From: Dysosmobacter sp. | GTDB lineage: Bacteria; Bacillota; Clostridia; Oscillospirales; Oscillospiraceae | Assembly (NCBI GenBank): GCA_026169195.1 | Contig: JAPFEH010000034.1 | Span: forward strand, 1 to 64,000 | DNA length: 64,000 bases | Direction of reading: 5' to 3' | In this document: piece after piece, positions 1 through 9,352 of the stretch | How positions within the stretch are numbered: the stretch's first letter is position 1 | Layout of the letters: each line of letters begins with the position of its first letter | Notes under the pieces: model-generated | What the model saw: the letters and a program-made list of their open reading frames with translations, nothing else | Databases searched by the model: none | Told to the model about the DNA's origin: nothing | Position numbers and translations under genes: made by a program

Positions 1-55
1 ACACCAGTGATTTATTTCCTGTGCTTCGTTTAGAACTGATTCCCGTTTGATATAC

Positions 56-379
56 TCAGCCATCCTGCTCCTCCTCTCCGGCACGGCGGTTCCATGCTTC
101 GATAGCTTCTTCTACAAATTTTCTGAAAAGATTAGTTTCTTTTTTGCAAATTTCTGATACAGGATTATAGTTATTGCCCCAAACAGAGATATACGGATTC
201 GGATTTATTAGCCCGCCCGTTATGATTGGCTTTCCACGGCTTCTGCACTTTTTGCAGATAACTTGGACACGATATGACACCTTCTTATCGCCTAATCCGT
301 TATATCCGATAAAGCGGTAGTCCTTAAATGACACCTTCCCCTCTCCGCCGCAAAACGGGCACGGTTTCAGTTCATCCAT
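56..379 (-). CDS. Lar-like restriction alleviation / zinc-ribbon phage protein
   Basis: N-terminus MDELKPCPFCGGEGKV, later CKKCRS, C-terminal AIEAWNRRA: the Lar family pattern. Internal ATG chosen as start. Confidence 0.75.
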   Translation of the reverse strand: MDELKPCPFCGGEGKVSFKDYRFIGYNGLGDKKVSYRVQVICKKCRSRGKPIITGGLINPNPYISVWGNNYNPVSEICKKETNLFRKFVEEAIEAWNRRAGEEEQDG

Positions 380-665
380 TTCCGTCACCGTCCTTCCGCT
401 CTCCATATGCACAAAAGAACTCCGGATCGTGAGGAGTAACGCCTTCGCACAAATCATATTCTGGGTGATAGCAGTTCACATCAAGTACACCTGACGAACC
501 ATGCTTGCACTCCCGGCATCGGACCACCGGAACAGCCCCATCCCGCAGGGCTTCCAGCGCCGCCAGCGCCAGCTTGTGATATTCCTGCGCCTCGCCTTCT
601 TTGAGCGAACAGACGCCGCCGAACGCCCACACCCGGGCCAGTCTGATTGCACAATCTAAGTCCAT
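372..665 (-). CDS. Small Cys-rich phage protein, unknown function
   Basis: Compact ORF in the same-strand phage array with CRECKHG...CYHPEYDLC motif. Confidence 0.55.
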   Translation of the reverse strand: MDLDCAIRLARVWAFGGVCSLKEGEAQEYHKLALAALEALRDGAVPVVRCRECKHGSSGVLDVNCYHPEYDLCEGVTPHDPEFFCAYGERKDGDGNG

Positions 666-716
666 GGTTTGTCCTCCTCATACAAATTCCTATAACATCC
701 CCCGCGCTTCCAGTCG

Positions 717-2417
717 CTATGAAGGCGTCCCCCATTCACGCAGCAGGATCTTCCTCGTTTCCGCGTCTGCCCGCTCATAGTCCTCTCTCATATCCTCCGT
801 CCACTTCCGCTTCTTTCCTCCGGCCCCTTCCACGGTGTACCGCTGCTGACCACGAATGGCGTGGGCAATGGCCGCCGCCATCACCAGATCGTCGTGCTCT
901 CCCGATGCCGCCTCCGGCTTCCGGTCCTTGCCATAGACAAAGGTCATCATCTCGCCCAGCGTCTCGAAGCTCACCACCAGCTCCGGAGCCTCCTCCATGA
1001 TGGTGTGCAGCCCCGCCAGAATGACGGGCCGTGTCTTGGGACTGGTCACCCAGCCGAAGGACTTGACCATTCTGTTCTTGTAGGTGTCAAACCGTTCCCG
1101 CTGGTAAAGGTTCGGATAGTGCCACTCCTCCAGCTTCAGCTCCGGATACGTGGAGAAGTTCACCTCCACGCCGATCAGGGCATCGTTGTAGCAGCGGCCC
1201 AGACAGAAGATCTGTCGGGCGTACAGGATCTCACTGAGCTGGTGCTGCAGCTCCGCCACCTGATGCCCGTCGGTGTTGTCAATGACATGGGCAGTGAAGC
1301 AGTCGCTGCCTTCTCCCGCAGTGTCCCCGCCGATGACATAGGGGTGCCCCGGTACCGGCTCCTCGAAAATACGGATCAAGCTGTTTTCCTTGTCACCGTC
1401 TGTAAATCGCCAGTTTTCCGGTGCTCCGCCCTCAATCTCCGGCTCGTCATACAGAAACAGACCCACCCGCAGCGGCTTCGGCGCTGCCCGCCTCCGGGCC
1501 ATGATGACATCGTTGTTGAAGAAGGGATCGCCGGACAGCAAAAAGGCCTCGTCCGGTGTGTTGGGGTACTCCTGCCGGAACAGCCGCTCGTCTCCGCCGC
1601 AGTTGGTCCTGATGCACCACCGCCGCCAAGCCAGCTGTTCTTCATCCAGCCCGTACTCTTCCCGCAGCTTCTGTTCCTCTCCGGTCCACACCGTCCCCGG
1701 CTCCACCGGCTTCCGGTATTCCGGCTCCATGTACCAAGGCAGAAACACCGGCCGCCATCCGTTCGTCCCGGCCTCGGCGCCGTCCCACAGCTCCTTGAAC
1801 TCGTTGAAGCCGTTGGCTGTGCTCTCAATGATGACCATAGTGTTGACATCGTCTGGCACAGACTGCATGATGCCCAGCAGGGTTGCGTTCTTGTCCCCGG
1901 GCCAGAAGGCGAATTCCGATAGATGCACGTTGTTCTGGGTCAGGGAGCGGCCCGCCCCCTTTCCGCCCGCCGTGATGCAGCGGATACGGGACCGCAGCCC
2001 CGGCCGGCGCCGCTTTTCGCCCTCGTCCCGCGTGGGATTCTCGAACACCAGCTCCTTGGCGTTGGAATTCTTCCGCATAGGCTGCAAGGCTCTTGGCAGA
2101 TAGTCGTAAAACAGCTTGTTCATGTTGAACAGCGCCGCCGTGGAATCATCCCGGTGGGCCACGATCAGCGTGTTCACCAGCGGCCGTGTGGCGCTGTCCT
2201 GAAACATCAATGCCTCGGTGGCGGTGGAGATTCCCTCCTGCCGCCCCTTCAGCACAATGAGGCGCACAGGCCGCCCGGCCTTATGCTCCTCTTTGATGAT
2301 GCTGTACAGGTTCTCCTGCGCCGGCTTGAACTTCAGCTTTACCAGCTGCTGCTTCTTATCCCGGATGTACAGCAGACTCTCGCAATATTCCTTTGGATTC
2401 CGTATGTTGATCCCCAC
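717..2417 (-). CDS. Phage terminase large subunit
   Basis: Walker-A-like LKGRQEGIST, later DTAGEGSD and C-terminal GEHDDLVMAAAIA as in TerL nucleases. GTG start with GGAAAGGAG upstream. Confidence 0.88.
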   Translation of the reverse strand: MGINIRNPKEYCESLLYIRDKKQQLVKLKFKPAQENLYSIIKEEHKAGRPVRLIVLKGRQEGISTATEALMFQDSATRPLVNTLIVAHRDDSTAALFNMNKLFYDYLPRALQPMRKNSNAKELVFENPTRDEGEKRRRPGLRSRIRCITAGGKGAGRSLTQNNVHLSEFAFWPGDKNATLLGIMQSVPDDVNTMVIIESTANGFNEFKELWDGAEAGTNGWRPVFLPWYMEPEYRKPVEPGTVWTGEEQKLREEYGLDEEQLAWRRWCIRTNCGGDERLFRQEYPNTPDEAFLLSGDPFFNNDVIMARRRAAPKPLRVGLFLYDEPEIEGGAPENWRFTDGDKENSLIRIFEEPVPGHPYVIGGDTAGEGSDCFTAHVIDNTDGHQVAELQHQLSEILYARQIFCLGRCYNDALIGVEVNFSTYPELKLEEWHYPNLYQRERFDTYKNRMVKSFGWVTSPKTRPVILAGLHTIMEEAPELVVSFETLGEMMTFVYGKDRKPEAASGEHDDLVMAAAIAHAIRGQQRYTVEGAGGKKRKWTEDMREDYERADAETRKILLREWGTPS

Positions 2418-2512
2418 AGCACGCTCCTTTCCGTCCCTCTGACCGACCCCCTGCATCTCAGGGAGCCGGTCACAAACACGGCTCTGGCAGCGGTCCCTGC
2501 AGGGACCGCCGC

Positions 2513-2908
2513 CTATTCCTTCCTGTGGCCCTCCGCCCGCTTCCCGTGCAGCCCCCCGGCCTTGGTGTTGGCCGGCAGCTTCATCCGCCGACGCCACTGG
2601 CACACCGCCGGTTTGCAGCACCCTAGTGCCAAAGCGATCTCTGTGTCATTGGCCCCTGCCCGGTACAGCTTCTCCGCCTTCCCCCAGTCATATTTCCGGC
2701 GCTTGGCCCTCTTCTGCCGCTTCTCCTCCATTTTGGTCAGGAGCTTTGTTGCCTGCTCCGGGGTCTCCAAGCGGTCTCCCCGGATGTAGTGCGTGCATGC
2801 CTCCGGCGGTTCTGCCAATCTGGTGTGCCCCGTCAGCGCCAGATAATCGCAGCGGTATTTCTTCGTGATCTCCGTGCGGAAGACACAGGTGTCACAGCGA
2901 TCCTTCAT
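2513..2908 (-). CDS. Phage HTH protein, possible terminase small subunit-like
   Basis: AEKLYRAGANDTEIALALGCCKPAVCQWRRRMKLP resembles an HTH; located just upstream of the terminase gene. Confidence 0.6.
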   Translation of the reverse strand: MKDRCDTCVFRTEITKKYRCDYLALTGHTRLAEPPEACTHYIRGDRLETPEQATKLLTKMEEKRQKRAKRRKYDWGKAEKLYRAGANDTEIALALGCCKPAVCQWRRRMKLPANTKAGGLHGKRAEGHRKE

Positions 2909-3182
2909 CTTGATCCTCACACAACATTCCGGCCGTCGCCGCTTCCATTCTGTTTGCCAGCGCTTCCACGTCTTTCAGGCATACCATCACTTCATCAAAT
3001 GACCTGTTGATTCCATAGCGGGCGCCGTAGTAAAAGCATCCAACCGCGCACATTCCCCATCCCAGCAGCATGGTGGGCACCGCAAACAGCAGCTGTCCAG
3101 CCTTGAAGTTGAAGGCCGCGATCATCAGATACAGCAGCCCCATCACCGCCCAAGCGGCGGCAAATCTCTTGTCTCTTTTCAT
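2892..3182 (-). CDS. Small membrane protein of phage array
   Basis: Two hydrophobic segments; overlaps its neighbour tightly. Confidence 0.5.
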   Translation of the reverse strand: MKRDKRFAAAWAVMGLLYLMIAAFNFKAGQLLFAVPTMLLGWGMCAVGCFYYGARYGINRSFDEVMVCLKDVEALANRMEAATAGMLCEDQDEGSL

Positions 3183-3192
3183 GGTCTCTCCC

Positions 3193-3660
3193 TCACAGCA
3201 AATAGTTTTTCAGGTCCACCTGCACCGCATGGAGCGGCAGTACCGGCTTGAATATCCGGTCCAGCTTCTCCGTACGCACTGCCTCTCTCGGTCCTCCGTA
3301 AGATCTTCCGTAGTAGATGTGATATTCCCATCCGTTATCAGTCAGGCTCAGTCCCTGCAGGTATCCCACCGCATCTGTGTTCAGCCCCAGCTCCCGCAGG
3401 GGATATCCCGGAGAGATGATTTCATCCGGGATGTCAAATGCGATCCGCACCCCCTCCGCTGCTTGCTTCGGTTCATAAAAGCGGGTACATTCCTGTTTGC
3501 TGTCCGGATCCCGTTTCGCGCATAGCGTCACACCCTCCATTCCCGGTGTGCTCCATGCAAAGAACGTCAACCCGGTCAGCACGAATTTCCCACGGCTGGC
3601 CTGCACGATCCCGTCATAGGAGAACATTTCACCCATTCTGCAAGGCGCCTTCACCTTCAT
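3193..3660 (-). CDS. Hypothetical phage protein
   Basis: ORF in the contiguous minus-strand array, overlapping the next gene by 4 bp. Confidence 0.5.
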   Translation of the reverse strand: MKVKAPCRMGEMFSYDGIVQASRGKFVLTGLTFFAWSTPGMEGVTLCAKRDPDSKQECTRFYEPKQAAEGVRIAFDIPDEIISPGYPLRELGLNTDAVGYLQGLSLTDNGWEYHIYYGRSYGGPREAVRTEKLDRIFKPVLPLHAVQVDLKNYLL

Positions 3661-4781
3661 GCCGCCCCCGCCGCCTTTCTGATGGCGTCAGACAACGCTT
3701 CCAGTGCCCGCCGCATCTTTTCCTGATTCTCCGGTGTCTCCTTTTCCATGGCATCTGCCATGCGGTTCACCGTGTCCTGTGCCTGATTGAAAAGGATCCC
3801 GAACTTCACCATGTTTTCATTGGAGTTGATTCTGGCAAGCTTCCCGGACTCCTCCGCCTGACGTCTGGCCTCCCGGGCCGCCTTCTCCGCGTTCTGAAGA
3901 CTGATATTGGCGGCCTTGCTCTCTTCCCGGGCCTTGCGCAGCTCCTCCTTCAGTTTTCCGGCCCGTTCCTCCGCGTTGGCCAGCTGCTTTTCTTTGGCGT
4001 CCAGAATGGACTGGCTGGACTTGCGCGCCTGAGAAAGTCCCTCCTCCCGGGCCGCTTCCAGTTCCTTGGGGTCCGTCCGGTACTCCACAGCCACTTCAAC
4101 CGGTCTGGCCTTCCATTCCGCCAATTCCGCTTCCGCCCGGCGCAGCTCCTCCGCCTTGGCTTCTTCGGCCTCTCTGGCCCGATTCTGGAGTTCTTTCAGG
4201 GCTTTCATGTCCTGCTCCATCTTCTCACGGGACCGCTCCGCCGCCTCAGCCCGGGCTTTCATGGCCTCCATGTGCTTTCTGGCGTCGTCCCGCTCCTCAA
4301 TGGCCTTTTTCAACTCCTTTGCGGTCATCTCACCCACGGACTTTTCCACTCCGTCCACGTTGTGTTTTTCCGCTGCGAACCTCTCCCGCTCGGAAACCGG
4401 CAAAGCCAAGAGCGCCAAGGCTTTGGAGGCCCCCAAATCCGCAATTTCTGCGGATTTGGAATACTCTCTTGCAAGCCGCATAAAGTCCTGCGCGGACCGC
4501 TCGGAAATGTCCACTTTTCCCCGCAGCCATGGCAGCCACTCCCCGTGGGAAAGCTGGGCTTTCGCCTCGTTCAGCCGCTTGCCGATCTCCAGAATGGACT
4601 GCCCCGCATTCCGCTTGTAGAACAGGATCTCATTTTCAATCAGTTCAAGATCCCGCGGCCCGGCGGGGGCCTCGGCAGCCTCCGCCTCAAGATGCGGGGC
4701 CGGCAGGGCGCCGTCGTCCGGCTCAGCAAGTCCCAGCTCCACCGCCGCCTGCTTCGCGCGCTCCAGATCACTCATACTCAT
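3657..4781 (-). CDS. DUF3102 domain-containing protein with long coiled coil
   Basis: LIENEILFYKRNAGQSILEIGKRLNEAKAQLSHGEWLPWLRGKVDISERSAQDFMRLAREY is the DUF3102 signature; Ala/Glu-rich coiled coil follows. Confidence 0.8.
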   Translation of the reverse strand: MSMSDLERAKQAAVELGLAEPDDGALPAPHLEAEAAEAPAGPRDLELIENEILFYKRNAGQSILEIGKRLNEAKAQLSHGEWLPWLRGKVDISERSAQDFMRLAREYSKSAEIADLGASKALALLALPVSERERFAAEKHNVDGVEKSVGEMTAKELKKAIEERDDARKHMEAMKARAEAAERSREKMEQDMKALKELQNRAREAEEAKAEELRRAEAELAEWKARPVEVAVEYRTDPKELEAAREEGLSQARKSSQSILDAKEKQLANAEERAGKLKEELRKAREESKAANISLQNAEKAAREARRQAEESGKLARINSNENMVKFGILFNQAQDTVNRMADAMEKETPENQEKMRRALEALSDAIRKAAGAA

Positions 4782-6448
4782 GCCACATTCCCTCTCTTTT
4801 TCGTTTTTCGACTCACTGCCTTGATATGCTCCAGCCATGCGGTTTCAAATGCCTCTACCTGCTTGGTCCTGACGCAGTTGCACTTTCCGCGGTTCTGCTT
4901 GACCTCCAGCGTCTTGATATCCAGCTCCAGCGTGAAGTACGGCTTGTCCGGCTCCCTTGCTTTTCGAATGAAAAAGATCACACTGCCCCCGGTTGCGTGG
5001 GTATTCTTGTAACCTGCCACACAGTGGCTGAGGGCTTTTCCTTCGGCGTCCAGTTCCTCCGGCGCTTCACACATCCGGATCAGAAGGCCGCCGTTCTGCC
5101 AGTTGAACCTCGAGAACTCTTTCGACCGCTTCCGGAAGCCTTCTGTCATCTTCCGGTTCAGCTCCTCACGCTCCTGTTCCTTCGCCATCTCCCGGCGCAC
5201 CCGTTCCGCTTCCATCAGCCTGTCATGCTCCCGCATCACGTTCTTCGGGAACCGGACATGCTCGTCGGTCAGATCATATCCCTCTCTTCCGGCGCTCCTC
5301 CAGTAGTCATCCAGAATATGGTTGTCCACCCGCTTGTCCAGCGCCTTCTGCTTTTTCAGATAGCGGACGCAGCGCATCATGGGCAGTCCTTCCTCCAAGA
5401 TGCGATTGCACCACCATGTCTTCGCCTCGATGCAGTCCGCCAGATCTTCCGGCAGCCGGAGTGTTACCCCCTTCTCCCTGCAATTTTGATAAAACCGCAG
5501 GGTCGCCGGATCCCACTCCATGTCCCGACAATGCCGGAACGCCCCGGCGTCCAGCCCCAGCATTTTGGAAGGCCGAACCTCCTTCCAGCGGATGCTGTCC
5601 ATGTGCGGAATCCCCCGTGCTCTCTGATAACTATACCGGTGACTTTCTTCGTCGATCAGCTCTCCCACCAGCTTCCCGCATCCCTGCATCACCAGATTTT
5701 CGAGATTCCGGTGCCTTTGCCAAATGCGCAGATATGTGACCGGGTAATTCTTCTCCGCCTGTTTCATGTACAGATCCAGCTTGCTGTTTTCCGCCGTAGA
5801 CCCTTCCAGAATGGCCGGATCCCACGGATATACCAGCGGCGCCGCTCCCCAGTTGTCCAAGCAGGTCTTTCTCTGCTCCCAGTGGCCGAAAAAACGGATG
5901 GCCGATAGGCATTTGATATATCCCATCAGCCGGATGACCTTCTTTTCCTCTACCACATAGGCCTCATACGGTTTGACCGAAATCTCTTCAACCGCATCCT
6001 TATCTGCAAATTGACCAACATACCAGCCAATCAGGACCAGCCGGTCCTCCAACCGTGTCACGACCATCGGCCACGCCTCTCCCATGGTTCTGCCATACCG
6101 GCAGCTTCCCACATGGACTGCTTCCACAGAGCATCCGCACATCGGGCACTTCACATGGTTGCCGCTGGTGACCGCGTGATTTGTGACCGGATCCAGATAA
6201 CCAAACGGTGCCGGTGCGCAGCTGCTGCGGCATCCCCCTGCATCGATACGGCCGGCGTACATGGTCTGTCCGCATCCGCTGCACTTCAGCTCCACCATCT
6301 TTTCCCACTGGTCCGTGAGAGGGTCCTGCACTCTGGCTGCCTTGTACCGCAGCAGGTGCGTTTTGAATTTACCCTGTTTCTGAAGCCATTCGATCAGGTC
6401 CTCAGGAGGTTCCAGCGGAAGGTCTTCAGCATAATTTCTCTGCTCCAT
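4778..6448 (-). CDS. PcfJ-like protein
   Basis: C-terminal LSHCVAGYKNTHATGGSVIFFIRKAREPDKPYFTLELD...VKQNRGKCN is typical of PcfJ-like proteins. Confidence 0.8.
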   Translation of the reverse strand: MEQRNYAEDLPLEPPEDLIEWLQKQGKFKTHLLRYKAARVQDPLTDQWEKMVELKCSGCGQTMYAGRIDAGGCRSSCAPAPFGYLDPVTNHAVTSGNHVKCPMCGCSVEAVHVGSCRYGRTMGEAWPMVVTRLEDRLVLIGWYVGQFADKDAVEEISVKPYEAYVVEEKKVIRLMGYIKCLSAIRFFGHWEQRKTCLDNWGAAPLVYPWDPAILEGSTAENSKLDLYMKQAEKNYPVTYLRIWQRHRNLENLVMQGCGKLVGELIDEESHRYSYQRARGIPHMDSIRWKEVRPSKMLGLDAGAFRHCRDMEWDPATLRFYQNCREKGVTLRLPEDLADCIEAKTWWCNRILEEGLPMMRCVRYLKKQKALDKRVDNHILDDYWRSAGREGYDLTDEHVRFPKNVMREHDRLMEAERVRREMAKEQEREELNRKMTEGFRKRSKEFSRFNWQNGGLLIRMCEAPEELDAEGKALSHCVAGYKNTHATGGSVIFFIRKAREPDKPYFTLELDIKTLEVKQNRGKCNCVRTKQVEAFETAWLEHIKAVSRKTKKRGNVA

Positions 6449-6452
6449 ACCG

Positions 6453-6794
6453 TCACCTCAGAAAATCCTCGAAGTTCAAAACCACGGCACTCCGGGGCCC
6501 GACTGCCTCCCCGGGCTTCGGCAGTCCGTAAAACTCCCGCAGAATATTCTCCGCTTCCGCGGGTGTCACGCAGGAAGAGTTTCCGGTCCTGTGCTTGTCC
6601 GCAAAGGCCTTGATCTTCTTTTCCGCCTCCACAATGGACAGGGACGGATTCTCCAGATCCTGTGCGATCAGCTCCGCGCTCTCCGGCTCCCGCCGGCAGA
6701 TGTCCATCAGCTGCTCCGCCACCATCCACTGGGCAGAGCGCTCCTTCACCTTGCTCTGCTGCTCCCGCAGCAATGTGATTGCTTTTTCCGTCAT
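6453..6794 (-). CDS. Small protein upstream of pcfJ; possible PcfK/AcrIIA9-like
   Basis: Position next to the PcfJ-like gene and weak PcfK-like C-terminal pattern (PSLSIVEAEKKIKAFADK...TPAEAENILREFYGLP). Assignment tentative. Confidence 0.35.
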   Translation of the reverse strand: MTEKAITLLREQQSKVKERSAQWMVAEQLMDICRREPESAELIAQDLENPSLSIVEAEKKIKAFADKHRTGNSSCVTPAEAENILREFYGLPKPGEAVGPRSAVVLNFEDFLR

Positions 6795-6830
6795 TTTTTA
6801 CCTCTTTCCCGTCTTGCTCCCGCCCGAGCA

Positions 6831-7211
6831 TTATAGGACCTTTCCCAGCTGGTAGGCCCGTTTCAGCCTCCGCTGCAGATATTCCTCCTCCAGCTTCACA
6901 TCTTTCCTGCAAGCCGTGCACATGGGCGGCGCTCCGTAGTAGACCCGCCGGCACCGGCAGCAGATGTTGCGGGGCGCTCCCACGATCTTCTGCTTCATTT
7001 CACAGTGTGCGGCCACTTCCCGCCAAGGCACGCCCCAGAACTCCGCCGCCGCCACAGTGGCCAGTTCCCAGTTTTCCGCGTTTACCCATGCGTCCGTGTG
7101 ACCCTCACAGCCGACCTGCCACAGAATGTTCCGTTCCTTCTTCGCCGCCAATGGATCACCTCCGTAAATGTCCGTGTTTCTGCTTCCGCGCAAACCGGCG
7201 CCTGTTGTCAT
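6831..7211 (-). CDS. Phage zinc-ribbon protein
   Basis: CCRCRRVYYGAPPMCTACRK motif. Confidence 0.5.
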   Translation of the reverse strand: MTTGAGLRGSRNTDIYGGDPLAAKKERNILWQVGCEGHTDAWVNAENWELATVAAAEFWGVPWREVAAHCEMKQKIVGAPRNICCRCRRVYYGAPPMCTACRKDVKLEEEYLQRRLKRAYQLGKVL

Positions 7212-7395
7212 ATCTGTATTCCCGAACCACCTGCCGCTTCCGCTTTTCCGCGGCAGTCTGCCGCCGCTGCTCTTCCAGAGCGTCCTGCATGGCGCCCCAT
7301 GCAGCGCACCGCCACGCTCCGTCCGGCCCCCGGCCGTGACAACCCACGCAGCGCATCCGGCACCCGATGCACGGGGACTGCGCCTGACCGGTCAT
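7156..7395 (-). CDS. Small Cys-rich phage protein
   Basis: CIGCRMRCVGCHGRG...C; overlaps its neighbour. Confidence 0.4.
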   Translation of the reverse strand: MTGQAQSPCIGCRMRCVGCHGRGPDGAWRCAAWGAMQDALEEQRRQTAAEKRKRQVVREYRYDNRRRFARKQKHGHLRR

Positions 7396-7604
7396 TCCCA
7401 GTCCTTGGTCACGAACAGGGCCTCATACACCTGTTCGCCCACGGTCATGCCGCACCACTGGCTGTTGACCTTCATGGTCATCACCAGAATGGCCGCCAGC
7501 ACCGCCAGCACAACGATTCCCGCCTGCTCCGGCGTCAGGCCGCTTCCGGGCTTCTTTCCCCGGTAACGCCGGCCGCTTCCCTTCCTGTAACTGCTCCTTT
7601 TCAT
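7392..7604 (-). CDS. Small single-TM phage protein
   Basis: AGIVVLAVLAAILVMTM segment; 4-bp overlap with downstream ORF. Confidence 0.45.
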   Translation of the reverse strand: MKRSSYRKGSGRRYRGKKPGSGLTPEQAGIVVLAVLAAILVMTMKVNSQWCGMTVGEQVYEALFVTKDWE

Positions 7605-7667
7605 AACAGCCTGTCCTCCTTTTTCTCAGGCCGGAGCATCCGGCCCGCCTCGTCCGGCGGAGCGGGC

Positions 7668-7913
7668 CTAGATCAGTCCCCGCCGTATGTAATCCTGACA
7701 TTTCTCCACCAGCATCTCTCTCCGGCGCTGCTGCGCTTCTTCCGTCACACACGGGTCCAGAACCTGTACCTTTGCGCAGCCGTTCTTTGGTCCAAAATCC
7801 ACTTCATAACGGATCTCGATGAACGCTTTCCCATCGATGATGATTTCCCGCCGTGAGAGATCCCGGCGGATTCCATGAATCTTATCTGCCGCCAAAACGT
7901 CCACCTCCTCCAT
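7668..7913 (-). CDS. Hypothetical phage protein
   Basis: ORF in the same-strand array. Confidence 0.45.
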   Translation of the reverse strand: MEEVDVLAADKIHGIRRDLSRREIIIDGKAFIEIRYEVDFGPKNGCAKVQVLDPCVTEEAQQRRREMLVEKCQDYIRRGLI

Positions 7914-7970
7914 TCAGCCTATGGCCTGCTTGGTTTGTCCTATGTCATATCCGGTATCAAATCAGAAACG

Positions 7971-8438
7971 TCATTCTTCTTTCACGGTTTGAAATGAAAT
8001 TTGGAAGTCTATTTGAATCCTCAGGTGCGGCGGCCCCGGAATGGAATAGGCGCAGCGCTGTCCGTCCTTGTACAGCGTTCCGTCTCCTGCCGCTCCGTGT
8101 TGTTCAAATGTACGCTCCAGCGCCGATACGGCTTTTCCTTCCCATCGGAGCAGCCGCTCCTTTTGCTTTTGCATAAGTTCTTCGCTGCCCCACAATAATC
8201 TGTCGATGGGCTCGAACGAATTCTCTTTATGATCCGAAAATCCGGCGAGCCACAGAAGATCCCGCTCTTCCAAAGCGGTTGCAATTCGAAAAAACACATC
8301 ATATGGCGGAGCCGTTTTTCCCGTCTCATAGTGGCTCAGCGTTGTCGGTGTGAGCTCCGCCTGTCTGGCAAGCGCCCGAAGGCTCATGCCCTTGCTTTTC
8401 CGAACTTCGCGGATCCTGCCTCCGGTCCACTCGTACAT
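7971..8438 (-). CDS. XRE family transcriptional regulator
   Basis: IREVRKSKGMSLRALARQAELTPTTLSHYETGKTAPPYDVFFRIATAL: HTH_3. ATG preceded by GGAGAGGAG. Confidence 0.85.
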   Translation of the reverse strand: MYEWTGGRIREVRKSKGMSLRALARQAELTPTTLSHYETGKTAPPYDVFFRIATALEERDLLWLAGFSDHKENSFEPIDRLLWGSEELMQKQKERLLRWEGKAVSALERTFEQHGAAGDGTLYKDGQRCAYSIPGPPHLRIQIDFQISFQTVKEE

Positions 8439-8475
8439 CGTTTCTGCTCCTCTCCGCCGCCGGTGCGGTCCTTTT

Positions 8476-8898
8476 TTATTTCTTCGCACGAATCAGCGCA
8501 TGGCGCATTCTGTGATTCGGCTGTTGTCTCCTTTTTGTGGTCTTTCTCTGCCAAAACCGCTTGGAAACAGAAACGCCATGTTTCAGATAACGGATCTCCA
8601 CAAAATGCCTGCCCTCTCCGGCGGGCGTTTTCTTTTTCATCTTCATTTCTCCCTGATTCGTCATTTCAGAAGCATGTTCTTTCTGTTCCTGCGGCACTCC
8701 TGTTGAAGCTTCTCCAATAGGTTTCTTTTCATGAACATACAAGACATCCGGCGCCTTCCGAACCTCACAAATCGGCAGGCGCTTTCTTCTTCGCGTTTCC
8801 GCATACTTCCAATAGAATCTGCCAGCCAGCAGACCGATTCCAATTCCGCAGAGAATGCATAGTATAATTCGTTCCATATTCATTCCATCCTTTTTCAT
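8476..8898 (-). CDS. Single-TM hypothetical protein
   Basis: N-terminal hydrophobic segment ILCILCGIGIGLLAG. Confidence 0.4.
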   Translation of the reverse strand: MKKDGMNMERIILCILCGIGIGLLAGRFYWKYAETRRRKRLPICEVRKAPDVLYVHEKKPIGEASTGVPQEQKEHASEMTNQGEMKMKKKTPAGEGRHFVEIRYLKHGVSVSKRFWQRKTTKRRQQPNHRMRHALIRAKK

Positions 8899-8907
8899 GC
8901 CATGAAA

Positions 8908-9024
8908 TTAGAAATCATCTCGAATGAAACTCCATATGAGCATCCCGACTAAAATGAGAACTTCAAGCAAACCGATGCACGCCAATATCAGTAAGATCGA
9001 CTCCACCCTGTCAACAAAACTCAT
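8908..9024 (-). CDS. 38-aa single-pass membrane peptide, translationally coupled to XRE gene
   Basis: Hand-translated ORF below the track cut-off: MSFVDRVESILLILACIGLLEVLILVGMLIWSFIRDDF. Start ATG directly abuts the TGA of the upstream XRE gene; GGAGGTGG SD inside that gene. Confidence 0.6.
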   Translation of the reverse strand: MSFVDRVESILLILACIGLLEVLILVGMLIWSFIRDDF

Positions 9025-9228
9025 TCACTCCACCTCCGTATTTTCATCCTCAAAGAATCTGGTCCAGTCAAAGTTCATTGCTTTTGAAATTTTCTTTGCC
9101 ATATTGACCGACGGATGTCTGCTTCCGACTTCAATAGAAGCGTAGGTACTCTGCGCGATTCCGATTTCCTGAGCAACCTTGTATTGCGATCTACCGCCCC
9201 GGATCTCAACCAGCCATTTCAGCATCAT
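9025..9228 (-). CDS. XRE family transcriptional regulator
   Basis: MMLKWLVEIRGGRSQYKVAQEIGIAQSTYASIEVGSRHPSVNMAKKISKAM; GGAGGTAGC before ATG. Confidence 0.85.
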   Translation of the reverse strand: MMLKWLVEIRGGRSQYKVAQEIGIAQSTYASIEVGSRHPSVNMAKKISKAMNFDWTRFFEDENTEVE

Positions 9229-9317
9229 GCTACCTCCTTTGTATAATTTCCTTCCGTTTTTTCCTCCAACATTTATGAACAGTCTGTAAAATTCACGCAT
9301 TGTTGTACACTCAATGT

Positions 9318-9346
9318 TGTGTTTATTTATCATTTCTGTTAAATTA
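9318..9346 (+). promoter_or_regulatory. Putative sigma70-type promoter reading into the non-coding block
   Basis: TTGTGT (9318-9323), 17-nt spacer, TAAATT (9341-9346). Confidence 0.5.
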
Positions 9347-9352
9347 TGTATA

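Noticed and set aside
861-2789. Plus-strand ORFs of 353, 237 and 288 aa
   Set aside because: Antisense to the terminase and adjacent phage genes.
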